From assembly GCA_016630955.3 (NCBI GenBank), contig CM049998.1, forward strand, positions 372,001 through 436,000: a DNA stretch of 64,000 nucleotides, given 5' to 3'. How positions within the stretch are numbered: position 1 is the first letter of the stretch; the number at the start of each line of letters is the position of its first letter. The notes beneath the pieces are model-generated. The model saw only the letters and a list, made by a program, of their open reading frames with translations. It made no database searches and was not told the DNA's origin. Position numbers and translations under genes: made by a program. Shown here one piece after another: positions 1-11,333 of the stretch. This DNA is from Didymella arachidicola. Taxonomy: Eukaryota > Ascomycota > Dothideomycetes > Pleosporales > Didymellaceae.

Positions 1-740
1 TATATATTTCTCGCCACGGTTCTTTCACGCACGATCGCCACATCTGCCTTTCGGCGCAGGCTCAGTCATGGTTCTTCGCTCCCTTAAAGACCCCTCGTTT
101 GAGCCATTGGGCATTTTCACACCTTCAGAGGAATGGGGTCGTCCTGTTGACTCCATTTTCTCTTGCTTTACACTACACTGATGGGCGTCACGTTTTCGCG
201 ACTGTCAGGAGCGAGTCTGCTTCTCATGTTATTTGGGTGACTGTACCTTTGCCTCTCAGCATTCCACGGCTGTAGACGATCACAGAATAGGATCGTTACA
301 GTCTGAAGAATGACGTTCATGGTCGTTTTCGGAATTTGGATGCATAGGCAGCCTTATAGAGTCTTATGATGAAACGCACTGCACAAGGGCGATACTCCGC
401 AGAAGCCAATACGTACAGAGTCGTCACACATCAAGCTGTAAGATCACCTTTCGAAGCCATCAATCAACGTCGGGATGTCGAGGGACTTCATTCAATGCGC
501 AGTGCAAAGCAGTGGTGACGTCTGAGGCGCGAAATTCAAGGGTCGCTGTTAGCGCTTCCAGGAGATGATAGTTGGGGCTCGTGCGCGGAAGCGCCGGACA
601 GAATTACAGCCTCGAACATCTTCCACTCTAACCAACATCCCCTCTGCACGTCCTCGAACACCCTCTACAGTCTTACCAGTGCATCAGCTAATCTCTTCCT
701 ACCCGAGTCGTGCAGCTTCGTCGCCGCGCAAACTGCCGCC
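1..740. other. Left-edge intergenic region
   Basis: I see no supportable gene on either strand. The only open frames are short and show no recognisable protein. The right end is presumably the promoter and 5' leader of the Kei1 gene that begins at 741. Confidence 0.5.
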
Positions 741-1800
741 ATGATGGCGCCTTCCCACATCCTCGAGATTCCGCGCCCACGGGTATGTCGTAGCGCGTGC
801 CTCCAGGCACGACTCCCAAGATACGATCAGAGAATACTGACGGTGCGTGCAGACGTTCCTTCAGAAGATGTCCCTCCGCACCGGCGCGGAGATCATCACC
901 TACCTGCAGGTCATCAACAAGGTCTCTGGCGTGTACGGCCTCCTTGCCATCGTCACCGGCGCATCCATCGACGGCTTCCAGCTTTCCATGTACATTTATT
1001 CGACCCTCGCGCTGTTCGCCACATGCTTCTTGTACAGACATATCCGTTTACAGAGCCCCTTTGAGACCGTTCTGCTCGCGCACCTCTACGCCCTCGACTC
1101 GGTCATTAATGCTTTGTACACGGCCTTCTTCGGCATCGCTTGGTTCTACACACTCGCCGCCCACTCCGAGAGCGACTCTGCTATCCCTGGCCAGTCCGGT
1201 ATGTCTGAAAATGCTGGCTTTACAAGCCCCAAGCACAACGTCTCCGAGGTCGATGTCGTTGCGACCCCCACGGGAGGCCTCACGGGAGGACAAAACGCTA
1301 TCGCTGGAGGCGTGCCCCAGGATGGTGCGCCAGGCGTTGGTGTTGGTCTTGGGAATGCCGTTTTCCAGAGCAGCAGCATCATGAGCATCTCCCTGATCTC
1401 TAGCGTCTGGGCCATGCGCGTTTACTTTGTCTTCATCATGCTGGCTTTTGCCCGCCAGTGCCTGCGCCAGCACATTGCCTCTCACGCCGCCTCTGCTGGG
1501 TGGTATAGCTCGAATAGTATGCAGACTACAGCCACCGACCTCGCCGAGAATCCCTTCCTCGAGGGCAAAGAGCAGGGTGATGGCTGGAGAGGCAAGCTTG
1601 GCCGCGTCATGCTCAGCGGCGCGCCTAAGTACTGGCTCGGTGCTGACGGCGAGCACGAGTGGCAGCACTCTGTTGGTGGCAAGTTCAAGAAGGATACACA
1701 GCTTGAGCAGCCCGTTGGCTTCAGCGAGCGCGAGAGGAGGCGCAGGAGCGGTACCGGCCCGCCCGTCCCACAGCTCGCCAACTTGTCGATCGTGCGATAG
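741..1800 (+). CDS. kei1: Inositolphosphorylceramide synthase regulatory subunit Kei1
   Basis: Kei1 is the Golgi partner of the catalytic subunit Aur1 in making inositolphosphorylceramide, a fungal sphingolipid step. I read two exons, 741-782 and 853-1800 (329 residues). The intron is 70 nt, with a gtatgt donor, a CTGAC branch site and a tgcag acceptor. The open frame of exon 2 alone would have to start at a GTG inside the intron, so the tiny first exon with tandem ATGs is needed. It gives the junction PRPR-TFLQKMSLRTG, and a basic stretch before MSLRTG is what I expect for this family. Hydrophobic segments follow (INKVSGVYGLLAIVTG, the STLALFATCFLY region, the INALYTAFFGIAWFYTLAA region, then a segment near residues 185-205). 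A Gly/Ser-rich loop separates the last two. The C-terminus is polar and probably cytosolic. Confidence 0.88.
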
Positions 1801-2677
1801 ACTCGCATATACAGAACGAGTCGGCTTGAGGAGTGTGCCAACGCAGAGAAAGTTTGGTGACGATTGACGACCAGGCAGCAGTTAATGACTACATAATAGT
1901 TCGGCCCTGATGTGGACCGGGCGCAGGCGCATATTTGTATTATACCTATCAGAAAGAGCTTGGAACGAAAAAAGAGGCTCATTACTCCGGTGTGGGAGGT
2001 ACCATGTCTGTCTCCATTTCTCCTTCACATTTCACAGCGAGCATAGCGTGCCGGCAGTCACTTCCGAAGCCATCACACGCGAATCATATCACCTAGCATC
2101 TTATCGCTATTTTCGTCGTCATCGCTTCTTCTTCGCATGTGCATTGGTCAGGACCATGATACGGAGCTAGCAATCAGCAAGACTGCCGAGCGCGCCAGCC
2201 CCACATGGTTAGCGCATCTGGATCATGTGAATTGTTTCACCATCACCAACCTTTGTGTGCCTGTTTCTCACCGCCGCCATCGCTGACACGGCCGCGTGCC
2301 TGACTTGAAGGCACTAGATTCACTAGCCACGTGTGACCGTTCCCATGGCTGTGTCATCTGTCAGGGTCCTACTTGGCCGATATGATACAAAACGTAGGCG
2401 GCGCCGTTAGGCGCGATGACTCGGTTGGTTCCCTTTGCACCGTTGATCTAGTCTTGAAACCCCCGAACGCTGGTTTGAAGAACGACAGACCGGAATTTGA
2501 GGTTGGACAGAGGACTTGGTTTTATCATAGGAGGCCGCTTACACGTCAGCCGGGTCAACTTGACATAGCCACTTCGTCGTCATCATACGAACGCTTATAT
2601 TTCTCGAAACAAACGGAAAGGACAGCAGTAAAGGACACCATCTATATTGTAGAAAGAGCTGGAAGTCAGTGTCCAAG
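1801..2677. other. Intergenic region between Kei1 and the F-box gene
   Basis: This stretch holds the 3' end of Kei1 and the promoter and leader of the F-box gene. No further gene or repeat is visible. Confidence 0.5.
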
Positions 2678-3952
2678 ATGGGGTTCTTCCACCTCCACCG
2701 CACAAGCAGCTCCTCATCTTCCCGCTCAGCCTCGTCGACACTCTCTACCACATCAGACTATGGCACACCAAGAAGCAGCACAGACTCTGCGGATGGATAC
2801 ATGACCGCAACGCTCAAACCTCAGGGCTTTCCGTCGCGGGCGCCCTTCTTAGATCTCCCCTTTGAGATCCTGCAGCACATCGCAAGCTACCTGGACGACA
2901 CCTCGGCCTCTAGACTGAGCGTTTCAAACCGTCAAATCTGCTACACGGTAGGAACGAAGCGACTTTCAGACTATATAACCTCATCCCCAAGTCGCTTCGA
3001 TGCACGTTACCGGCTCGAAGAGACCATCGAGAGCGCCCTCCCCGGGTCGTGGCACTGCGCATGGTGCGACAAATTCCATCCGTGGTCCACACTCGACACT
3101 CCCACTTCCACCACCCCAACCCTCCAAGCCCCATGTGCAGAGTACAACAGCTACCTCTCCGACGGCACCGGCTACACTCTCCGCTACCACCACATCCGCC
3201 TCGCGATCGCCCACCAAAAGCACGGTTCTGCTCACGGCCTGCCGCTATCTGCATTCTCGCACACAAGCAGCTCCAGCCTTACGCTCTTCAGATCACCCGT
3301 CCAAACTTCCATCAGTCACGCAGCCGTACTCCGCGACGGCAGATTCTTACTACACACCAACTTTTCCATCCTCCTCCCTTCCTGGGCAGCAAGCCATAAG
3401 AACCTCATCGGCCACTTGTGGCCCTTGCTCCCACCAATGCTCACGCAGCACCGCGCAAGCGAGTACGGGCATACCGGGCTCATGGCTGCTCTGGACAACG
3501 TAGCCAGGAGGGGGTGGAGAGTCCTGGGTGCGCAGAGTTGCTCGGATTGCCTGACGGATTGGAGTGTGACGGCATTCCGCATTCCGAGGACTGCGGCGGG
3601 GGAGTTTGTGCGGTTGAATCTGCAGACGTGGCGCGATCTTGGGGGCGGGAAGAGTCCGTTTGATACGCAGTGGCGGGCGCATGGGCCGTATATTGTTGGC
3701 GCGGGGGAGTATGGGGTCAGGGAGGAGATGAGCAGGGAGAAGGGGAGCGTGCGCGAGGTGTTTGAGGGATCGCTGTTTGGTGCGAGGGGATGTGGGGATG
3801 GGAGTGTAAAGGGTGAGAGTGAGTGGGGGAAGTTGGCGTATTCGTGGCAGGTGGATAAGAAAAGAGACCAGGAGAGAGATCAGGAGAAGGAGTGGAGGGC
3901 GATCTGGAAGTATCTCGAAAGAAGGGCAGGTGTGGAGGCTCGGAAGATATAG
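2678..3952 (+). CDS. F-box protein
   Basis: This single-exon gene encodes 424 residues and is a probable substrate adaptor of an SCF ubiquitin ligase. A Ser-rich N-terminus of about 45 residues precedes an F-box-like segment, FLDLPFEILQHIASYLDD, at roughly residues 58-100. A Cys/His cluster follows (WHCAWCDKFHPW, then later CAEY and CSDC), which is common in fungal F-box proteins with a small metal-binding patch. The C-terminal third is charged (Lys/Glu/Arg-rich). I chose the ATG at 2678. The open frame extends three codons upstream only through a GTG. The substrate is unknown. Confidence 0.75.
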   Translation: MGFFHLHRTSSSSSSRSASSTLSTTSDYGTPRSSTDSADGYMTATLKPQGFPSRAPFLDLPFEILQHIASYLDDTSASRLSVSNRQICYTVGTKRLSDYITSSPSRFDARYRLEETIESALPGSWHCAWCDKFHPWSTLDTPTSTTPTLQAPCAEYNSYLSDGTGYTLRYHHIRLAIAHQKHGSAHGLPLSAFSHTSSSSLTLFRSPVQTSISHAAVLRDGRFLLHTNFSILLPSWAASHKNLIGHLWPLLPPMLTQHRASEYGHTGLMAALDNVARRGWRVLGAQSCSDCLTDWSVTAFRIPRTAAGEFVRLNLQTWRDLGGGKSPFDTQWRAHGPYIVGAGEYGVREEMSREKGSVREVFEGSLFGARGCGDGSVKGESEWGKLAYSWQVDKKRDQERDQEKEWRAIWKYLERRAGVEARKI

Positions 3953-4442
3953 ATACTTCATCTAAGGAGGAGTTTAGCAGATGTCGGCTTATAGACGGAA
4001 GGGCCGACCTCGAATCGGATATCGACAGAATGTAGCAAAGCATGGGATCATTTCTTCGTCAACTGTGGAGGGTTGACGGGAAGAGCTTGGGAAGCAACAG
4101 CAAACGTCTTCGTCGCAGCTGGCGTAGACTCTGATCACAAATATCTGAAAACATTAAACGTGTCCAAGGAATTATGAGACTCGCCACCAGAAACATGGCT
4201 CATGGTGTGATTATCTGGCAGTAAGGAGCTCTGGTAAGACGAACGGCGTTGGCACCTCGAATACTCAAGCTTTCGAAAGCCATCAGAATCTAGAACACCA
4301 GTTTAATTCTTTGTGTAGCGAATGGTCTATATACACCCATCGTCAGTCTCGCCTCTTTCTTGGCAGCAAAATTGCAAGTATATACAATCTGAATGGAAAG
4401 ATCACCAATCTCCTCAAGAGCTCAGTGCTCGTCAAGCGTCGC
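3953..4442. other. Convergent 3' region
   Basis: This is the gap between the ends of the F-box gene (+) and the GH7 gene (-). It presumably holds both 3' untranslated regions. I see nothing else. Confidence 0.5.
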
Positions 4443-5918
4443 TTAAACAGCGGAAGCCTGGTTGAAAGTAGAGCCGATAGGGCCGAACTTGATGTTGGAG
4501 AAGACAACGCTGGAGTTGGGGCTGTTGGTCTCGAGGTCACTGGGCTTGCCAGAGGTGGTCGCGCAAGTTCCACGGGCGATACCAGGCTTGCTGGGGTCGG
4601 CGGTGGTGGGGTAGCTGGAGTCGAGCCAGAGCATGTTGACCGCATGGTCATCCCAGAGGGACATGACGAGGACGTGGCCGCGAGCAAGCGAGGCGCCCAT
4701 GCCGTTGAGACCGCCGAGGGTGGCGAAGGAGTTGTTGTCGCCGAAGGCAGTCTTCTGGTTCTTGCAGAAGCTGTCGGTGATCGAGTTGCCAGTGGCGCCG
4801 GAGATGGTGGACTGGGAGTTCTTGTACACCTTGCCGTTCTGGACGTAGAAGCGCTTGATCTCGGACAGGCTGGAGCCGGAGCCGATGAACTGGGTGACGA
4901 CGGTCATCTTCTGCTTGGTGTCGAGGGTAGCGCCGGGGCCGTAAAAGTTCTTCGCGCCCATGCGGTAGCTGTTGAAGTCGCAGCCGTCCTTGTCGCAGAC
5001 GCCCTTGTAGCGGTTGTCGCCGTCACCGCAGTCGGTGCCCGTGCAAGCAACGATACCCGTGCCCTTGCATGGGTGAGGAGTGTAGGCGGTCGAGATGCTG
5101 TTGGCCTCCCAGATATCCATCTCAGGGCAGCAGGCGCCAGTTGTGCCGGAACCGGCGTTGGCGTCGTTGGGGTTAGACACCCAGCCATCGCTGTTGGCCT
5201 TGCCGTTGATCCACTTGATGTCGTGGGGGCACTGAGAGTCGCAGTATCCTGAAAATGTGTTAGAGCGGAAGTATGCAAGAAATCTGAATGAGAAGACCTA
5301 CCGGTTCCGTACTTGGCACCAGCCTTGTTGTTGCCCTTGCCAATGCCACCGTCGGCGGCCATCTCGACGAAGTAGAGGGCACCGTTCAGACCGCATGGGA
5401 GGTTCGAAACGTCAACATCGAAGGTGAACTCCTTGTTGATTAAGTTGAACATCTGGTACTTCGTGTCTGTCTCCATGAGGTAGGTACGAGATCCGACGTT
5501 GCTAGAGTACTGGCCCTTGGTGACAAACTTGAGGGTCAGAGCATCGCTACCGGCAGTGATACCATAGGTACCTTGGCTGTGTCAGCAGTATCTTTGATTT
5601 ACGACAGGAGTGTCACTTACCAGAGTAGTCGGCACCATCGATGGCGCAGTTCTTAGCGCAAGTGTCGCCGTCAGGGCAGAGGGTAGCATCCCATGAGTTA
5701 CCAGTGTAGCAGTTGGTGTATCCGCCGGTGTTGTGAGCCCAGCGCCAGTTGGAGTCGAGGGTTATCGAACCAGCATTGGTGGTACAGCTGTTACCACCGG
5801 TACCGGTGCAGGTCTTCCAGTTGAGCTTGGGGTGAGTCTCAGTCGTGCCAGTGCCGACTTGCTGGGCGCGAACAGCGCTCAGAAGAGTGAGCGAGGTAAG
5901 AGCGAGAGACCTATACAT
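4443..5918 (-). CDS. cbhA: GH7 cellobiohydrolase (exoglucanase 1), no CBM1
   Basis: This is a secreted reducing-end cellobiohydrolase that releases cellobiose from crystalline cellulose. Three exons on the minus strand (5621-5918, 5302-5571, 4443-5248) give 457 residues. Residues 1-18 are a signal peptide ending VRAQQ, and the usual mature GH7 start follows (GTGTTETHPKLNW). The catalytic triad motif E-x-D-x-x-E is intact in EMDIWEANS (E232, D234, E237 in the precursor). Many paired cysteines are conserved. The protein ends shortly after the catalytic domain (FGPIGSTF). There is no linker and no family-1 cellulose-binding module. The first intron (49 nt) uses an AAG acceptor to keep the DYSGTYGIT reading. 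The alternative CAG five bases upstream breaks the frame. Confidence 0.95.
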
Positions 5919-5982
5919 CTTGACTGTTGAGGAGGAGAGGCTGTGTGTGATGATGATGCGATCTCAACGAGGGCATCGACCC

Positions 5983-5990
5983 TTTATATA
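5983..5990 (-). promoter_or_regulatory. TATA box of the GH7 gene
   Basis: TATATAAA reads on the minus strand 65 nt before the GH7 ATG, a normal spacing for a strongly expressed cellulase gene. A CTGGGG at 6195-6200 matches the CreA consensus SYGGRG and may be a carbon-repression site, but a six-base match can arise by chance. Confidence 0.5.
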
Positions 5991-8315
5991 GAGACCACGG
6001 TGAGTCCAACAGAATCCGCGGTATACATGTCAAGTACCCATATGACAAGCCGATATTGCGAGGTGCAAAGATCTACATCCCAGTCTACACAAAAGCAGCC
6101 GTCAGGGGCGTCTACGGGTGGTCGGGACAGTTGACGGGAATCGAAGTGCCATAGAGATTGAGTATAGATGAAAACCAATTCCCTGAGGGGTAATCTGGGG
6201 TATAACGGACAGCGCGTTGCAGGATCTTTGCTTGAAGTAGGTAGCGCATGACCTAACTATGGGGCTTCCAACGGCTTCGCCACGGTTTTGTGCTGGCGCT
6301 GAGCGCCTCGATTGGTGAAGCTTCATGCCTAATCACTTGTCCGACTCGTGCTGAAGCCAGACAATATCGAAAAGGGCAACAAGAAATATTACTGTGTACA
6401 TCCGAGGAATGTGCTTGCGGAAGTTTGAGCATGATCTCTGGTGATCTCTGGGTTCCATCTGATGTTTCGTGGCTCCGCCAGTGCTGTGTTTCACATTGTC
6501 TGCCGGCGATCTCTCGTTGGACGCTTTTACAGCCCGCCGGCTTCAGAGCAATAGAATCCTTGCATCTCTAGTCTTTCTGCGACCTAGCATACGGTAATTT
6601 GCTGGCACATTCAGGTACGTAGAACTCAGAAGGCTTCCATCAACTTCCTCCGGACTATATGCGGCAGGTAATATATGCGGCAGGTAATATATGCGGCAGG
6701 TCACGAGGCTCGTGAATCCTTCGCATGTGCGGTGCACAGTGCGAAAGCTGCAATATGTATTGTCTGCAAGGAGACGATACGAGATCCGTCAATCATCAAC
6801 TCTTACACAGCATCTTTGTCTGCTTTTCGAAGATCAAAGCTTGCAGCTTGCAATCGCTCGCGCTGCAGTGCTGAGTGATCGCAACAGTGCATCGACCTGC
6901 AGTGCAATTGAACTCTTTGTTTGCGCTCTGCTTTGTCGCCTGACTTTGGAAGGCGCTGTCGTGCATGCGCAAGAATTGGCAAGCTTCCGGCGCAGCCGGG
7001 ACGAGATGCCTTGACTGCTAGACGTGCTTTGCTTGAGGCTTAAATGTGAGCCCTGAATCTTTGCAAGGGGAAATTGTTCCTAAGACTCGGATGACAGCTG
7101 GGTTTGATAGATTGGCGACTGGGGTATGCTCGGTAATGGTCCGTGTGTTTTATCGCAGCTCGTCGCCTTCTCCTCGAGACGTCGATGGTTCTGACAGCAC
7201 ATTGCCTGCCATGGACGTAATCTGACAACGTCGTGCACAGCGGCAAACACACCTGATCTCCATTTTGTTGTTAGAATTCATCGTTCGCTAACAATGAAGT
7301 CGTCGATACTTTCTTAACGCATGCCTGAAGATCAAGTTCAGCCTAATCAAACCGACACGGGCAATCTAAACCCCAACCACTCGAGATCCCCGGATGGACC
7401 CCGCAGCGTTCCGCGCGACGATATCCAGGTTTACTGCGTTACAAGTAAATTCCTGCCTTCAAAATTACCGACTGCAAAATGATGCGAAAATTGATGCGTT
7501 AGAGCCGCAACTGCAGATTGCCGTCACTCAACAGTACCTGGTTAGGGAGCCGGAGTCGCTCGCACCGGCAGCCATTCCTATCGCTGTTCACATTATCGTT
7601 TTGGCATTCCGTCGCTCAGAGAGGAAGAACAAGAGAGCGCGATGCACGCTGTCAACATCCGCAGAGGTACGGCGTCTTCTCGAGGAACGGGTTTAGCCGC
7701 TTCGCTACCGACGTGCGAATATCAGATTGGAGGCTAAGCGACCTTCAGATGAAGCATTCGAGCGAGTTCTTGGCCGCTTGAGCTTGGAAGCACTTGGAAG
7801 TGTGAATGTTTAGTTGTCCTGTGGGGCGCCCGGGTGCGGGAGACCGGAGCAACGAAGCGCTTCTACCGGTAGCGCAACTTAACGGCCGAAGATCTTCCGC
7901 CCTATCCCGCTCGTCTTCAAAGTCACTCCCGCACTGATCACCATACGCTCTACTGTGTAAATTTGCTCAGGTAAGAAGTAGGAAGTAGGGATCTAGAGAC
8001 GTCGAGTGGACAGTAGACGGTTAAAGCGAGTTCTCCTGCCTACGAAGAGCTAGTTGCCTGCCTCTCCAAGACTGGCTAATTTTTACTTGAGCAAAATTCT
8101 ACAATACCTATGGTAGCAACTGGAGCATCGCTGCAATTGTAGCGACAGAAACTAGTCAACACTAGTCGGAGACAGGAAAATAAGCATTGAGTCTTTCAAC
8201 AAGTGTCTTCGATACGTGTGGGCAAAATCTCGAGGAGGTAGTCAGGTCCATTCAAAGCATCATGCTATCAGCGCAATGTACAACAAGCGTCAGCGCAAGC
8301 TGATACATACATTGC
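5991..8315. other. Gene-poor 2.3 kb region
   Basis: The left end is the GH7 promoter. The rest holds only short unconvincing open frames on both strands and a 16-bp tandem repeat at 6656-6701. The right end is downstream of the minus-strand gene at 8316. Confidence 0.45.
6656..6701. repeat. 16-bp tandem repeat, about 2.9 copies
   Basis: The unit tatatgcggcaggtaa occurs at 6656-6671 and 6672-6687. A third copy lacking its last two bases follows at 6688-6701. The copies are identical. It lies in non-coding DNA, so its copy number could vary between strains. Confidence 0.9.
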
Positions 8316-9500
8316 TCAGTCCCACCACCCTTTTAGCGTCGAATGTCCTCGCATGGTGACATACTTCCGTCGAGGTTTGTGTGAAAGCTGTCTCAAGCTA
8401 CCTTCCCTCATTGCTCGAGGTGCAGTGGGAGCTCTCATCATCTGAGGCTCAGATGGCGGTGCGTGTCGTAATGGCCTGAACTCAGAAGCCTGTGCCCGCA
8501 GGGGACTGGTTATTGGGAACGGAGACAAATCTCTGAGCGATGCAAATTCGGGGGCTTCTGCTCTCAAGGATGAGAATCTCCGAACTGAAGTAGAGCCGGC
8601 GACTGGACGCGTAGCGGCACCAACTGAGACCTCTTCGCCAGAGTAGGCGCTATTGGTAGCTGAGGTGATGCCGAGAGTACGGGGTCTTGCTTCGGGTCTG
8701 TACCGGCTTCCCATTTCAGAGAAGACTATGGGAGGCATTACCGGAGAAGGTCTCTTCGATGGAGCAAGTGCATTCCGTGATGAGTTTGGCCTAGAAAGTT
8801 GCTCATTTTCTGGACTTTGGTTGACATTCTCCTCCATTAACTTAGAGCACTCCAGTCTGTGCAGGCGACAAAGCCGTTGTTGAAGAGATGCTAGTCTTTC
8901 TCGAGTCCTCCTCTCCTTCGCTTCCGCTTCCTCCGCCAACATGACTTGTTTCTCAGCCTCCTTTGCTTTTTGAACATCTTGTCGCAAGATGTGCCTTTCC
9001 AAATGGGACTCCCAGCTCTCCGTCGTTGGTGAGATGGAATCGCGTCTTGCTTTGAGAGAGCTAGCCGTCACGCAAGCAAGTTTTTCAGTTTCTCCTGTAA
9101 AGATCCTTTGAGACGACTCCATTATCGATCTTCGCATATCATTCACGGCCTCATTATCACTACGCTCCTCGTCCCTCCAAGTCGCAGTCCGCTGTTCGTA
9201 TAACTTGCGCACTGCAATCAAGCTCTGGATTGTTCGGCGGGTGGAACACCGATAACATATATCTGAATTGATCATCATGTGCTTGACTTCGACATTGCGG
9301 CAGCGGGGATACATGGTATCGGATCGTCCTTTGCTGAGAGCATAGTTTGTCGCGTTGACGCATGGTTTGAACGGTATGACGTCGCGGTCAAGGTTGACAA
9401 TAAGTTGAGCATGCCAATTTTTCTTGATAATTAGACCTTCTTCCGGCACATCTTTGCGCAACTTGCAAATCGTGCAGTGTAGGATGGTGACGGTGCACAT
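8316..9500 (-). CDS. Hypothetical Cys-rich, coiled-coil protein
   Basis: This single frame of 394 residues starts with a good ATG at 9500. I do not recognise a named family. The N-terminal 90 residues carry spaced cysteines (MCTVTILHCTIC, PCVNA, YPRCR, DICYRC) that look like a zinc-binding module. The middle (about residues 165-225) is rich in Glu, Lys, Arg and Ala with the spacing of a coiled coil (KEAEKQVMLAEEAEAKERR). The C-terminal 160 residues are Ser/Pro/Arg-rich and probably disordered. No signal peptide or membrane segment is visible. Its role is unknown. Confidence 0.6.
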   Translation of the reverse strand: MCTVTILHCTICKLRKDVPEEGLIIKKNWHAQLIVNLDRDVIPFKPCVNATNYALSKGRSDTMYPRCRNVEVKHMMINSDICYRCSTRRTIQSLIAVRKLYEQRTATWRDEERSDNEAVNDMRRSIMESSQRIFTGETEKLACVTASSLKARRDSISPTTESWESHLERHILRQDVQKAKEAEKQVMLAEEAEAKERRTRERLASLQQRLCRLHRLECSKLMEENVNQSPENEQLSRPNSSRNALAPSKRPSPVMPPIVFSEMGSRYRPEARPRTLGITSATNSAYSGEEVSVGAATRPVAGSTSVRRFSSLRAEAPEFASLRDLSPFPITSPLRAQASEFRPLRHAPPSEPQMMRAPTAPRAMREGSLRQLSHKPRRKYVTMRGHSTLKGWWD

Positions 9501-9731
9501 TTCGACGACGTGGGATCGACGTGACTAGATTGACAAAATTACGAATGTGAAAGAGGTTGTTAGAGGCAGATGAAATTTTGATGCCAACGAAAAAGAAGAT
9601 ACGATCCTGGCGTATGCAATTATCCCAAGGGACAGTTTAATAAAGGGTCCTTGTGTCAGCGAACGAACGCTCACAGCAAGTTTGGTAACATTACGAACCT
9701 CTCCCAGAATGCAGCCACGCTAGCACACGGC

Positions 9732-11333
9732 TCAACATACGTATCGAAAATGAGAGTTTTCAAGGTCGGTCATGTCTTTGAAACCGTTCTCATACCCCTC
9801 TAGGGCACCCTGCCCGGATTCATCTACAGAAGCTCGACGCTTGTTCCTGTGAGCCAACAGAACCCAGATACCACTTATCGATAGCACCTGGACATCGATG
9901 CAGAAGAACATCATGCCGACGCCCAAGTTGTACCTCGGAACCTGGTCAGAGACGAAAAAAAAATGGCCCAATGAAATTGCCAAGGCAGTAGCCTGTCAAG
10001 AGAACAGCATTGGTCGTAACTTTCTTAGTGTGTCCTGCTGTATTCGCCGTCGCCACGGACATAGACAGGGTCCAGGTAGCTGTGTACGAGAATGATATCC
10101 AAAGGCAAGCTAAGCGACCGTAGGGTATGCTCCGAGGGATCAGCTAAGTCCCGATGGTCCCGACGAGGAAAGGGACAAGGCAGGCCAGCATGACCAGCAG
10201 CCGTGCGTTTGGGAATTTGGAAGCCAAGAAGCAGGCTCTCCAGCAGACCACTAGTTGCACTCCGCCTGACGGCATCTGAATCAGGGTTGTCTCAAGCTTG
10301 GGAAAGCCCATGCCGCGGATAATGATTCCCTGGAACGTAGTCAACCCGCCATTTGGCGCGTTAGACGCGGCTGCAAAGATGAAGAGCAGCCACGTCTTCA
10401 GATCCATCATCGCCTCGACAAACTGCGCCATCTTGAAGTTCTTGTTTTCAATGCCGGTCTCGTTATCGTGAATGTGAAGAATGACTCCTCTTCTCTCCTC
10501 TTCGCTAAGGAACTTCGCCTGTACTGGATTGTCGCGCAGTAGCAGAAGTATGACGATACCTTGAGGATGTCAGCTATACGAAGAAGAAGTCAAACGAAGC
10601 ACTTACCCCATAGCGTCGTCACAGCCCCCCAAATCAAGAGCATGTATGGCCAGGATGACATAGATCCACCCAAGTGTCCAATACCGAAGCTTGCAATGCC
10701 AGCCAAAACGTAGCCCAAACCAGTGCTACCGACCCAGATGCCCATCCGGAATGGCTGTTCGCTTCGCTTGTACCACATTGAGAAGATGACCATCGTGCCA
10801 AGATTGATGGACGTCTCGAACATGCCAAGGAAAGTGCGAGCCGCTGCAAGTCCAGCAAAGTCACTGGCGGCCGCGTGACACATTAGGACAATGCTCCAGA
10901 TGATGACAGTCGCTGACATGAACCTGGCTACTGGGAAGCGCTGCAGCATCAGACTCGGAGGATACTCCCAAAACAGATAGCCAAGACAGAAAAGGGAACC
11001 TAGCCAGGAGTACTCTGTACTGACAAGATTTGTCTCTTCTCTGAGGTTGAAAACGGCAGCGTATGAGAGAGTAGTCTTGTCAATAGACTGAAGCATATAC
11101 GTAATGCATCTGGATGTTGCGTCAGTGTTATGACAGAGAGCGAGACACGAGAAGCTCACATTAGGGGCAACTACCTCATGTCGATTTTCCACCGTAGCTT
11201 ACTATCATCGACACTTTCGTCATTCTGTTCAAAGATCTTCGAACACCCCGAGCGCGATGTCACCTGCTTCTGGTGAACAGCTTTCATGTTTTTCGAGGTC
11301 TGCAGCAGTGTGCTGCTCTTTCAAAGTTGACAT
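9732..11333 (-). pseudogene. Broken Dal5-like MFS transporter (ACS family)
   Basis: The full length of an anion:cation symporter of the Dal5 (allantoate/dipeptide) type can be traced from an ATG at 11333 to a typical C-terminus (DMTDLENSHFRYVC) at 9732. Typical segments include SIDKTTLSYAAVF, YSWLGSLFCLGYLFWEYP, RTFLGMFETSI and SMWYKRSEQP. I see four lesions. One extra base lies in the A run at 11231-11233 (frameshift). A TAG at 11171-11173 replaces a residue just before LPL. A second TAG sits at 10144-10146. An A9 run at 9955-9963, where eight would keep the frame, shifts the last part. Two normal introns (about 11110-11159 and one near 10565-10606) remain. The gene is divergent from the dipeptidase. 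A sequencing error could explain one lesion, but hardly four. Confidence 0.85.

Noticed and set aside
4311..5252. Long plus-strand open frame of 313 codons
   Set aside because: It is antisense to the GH7 exon 3, has a repetitive Val/Ala/Gly/Asp composition typical of reverse-frame shadows, and matches no family.
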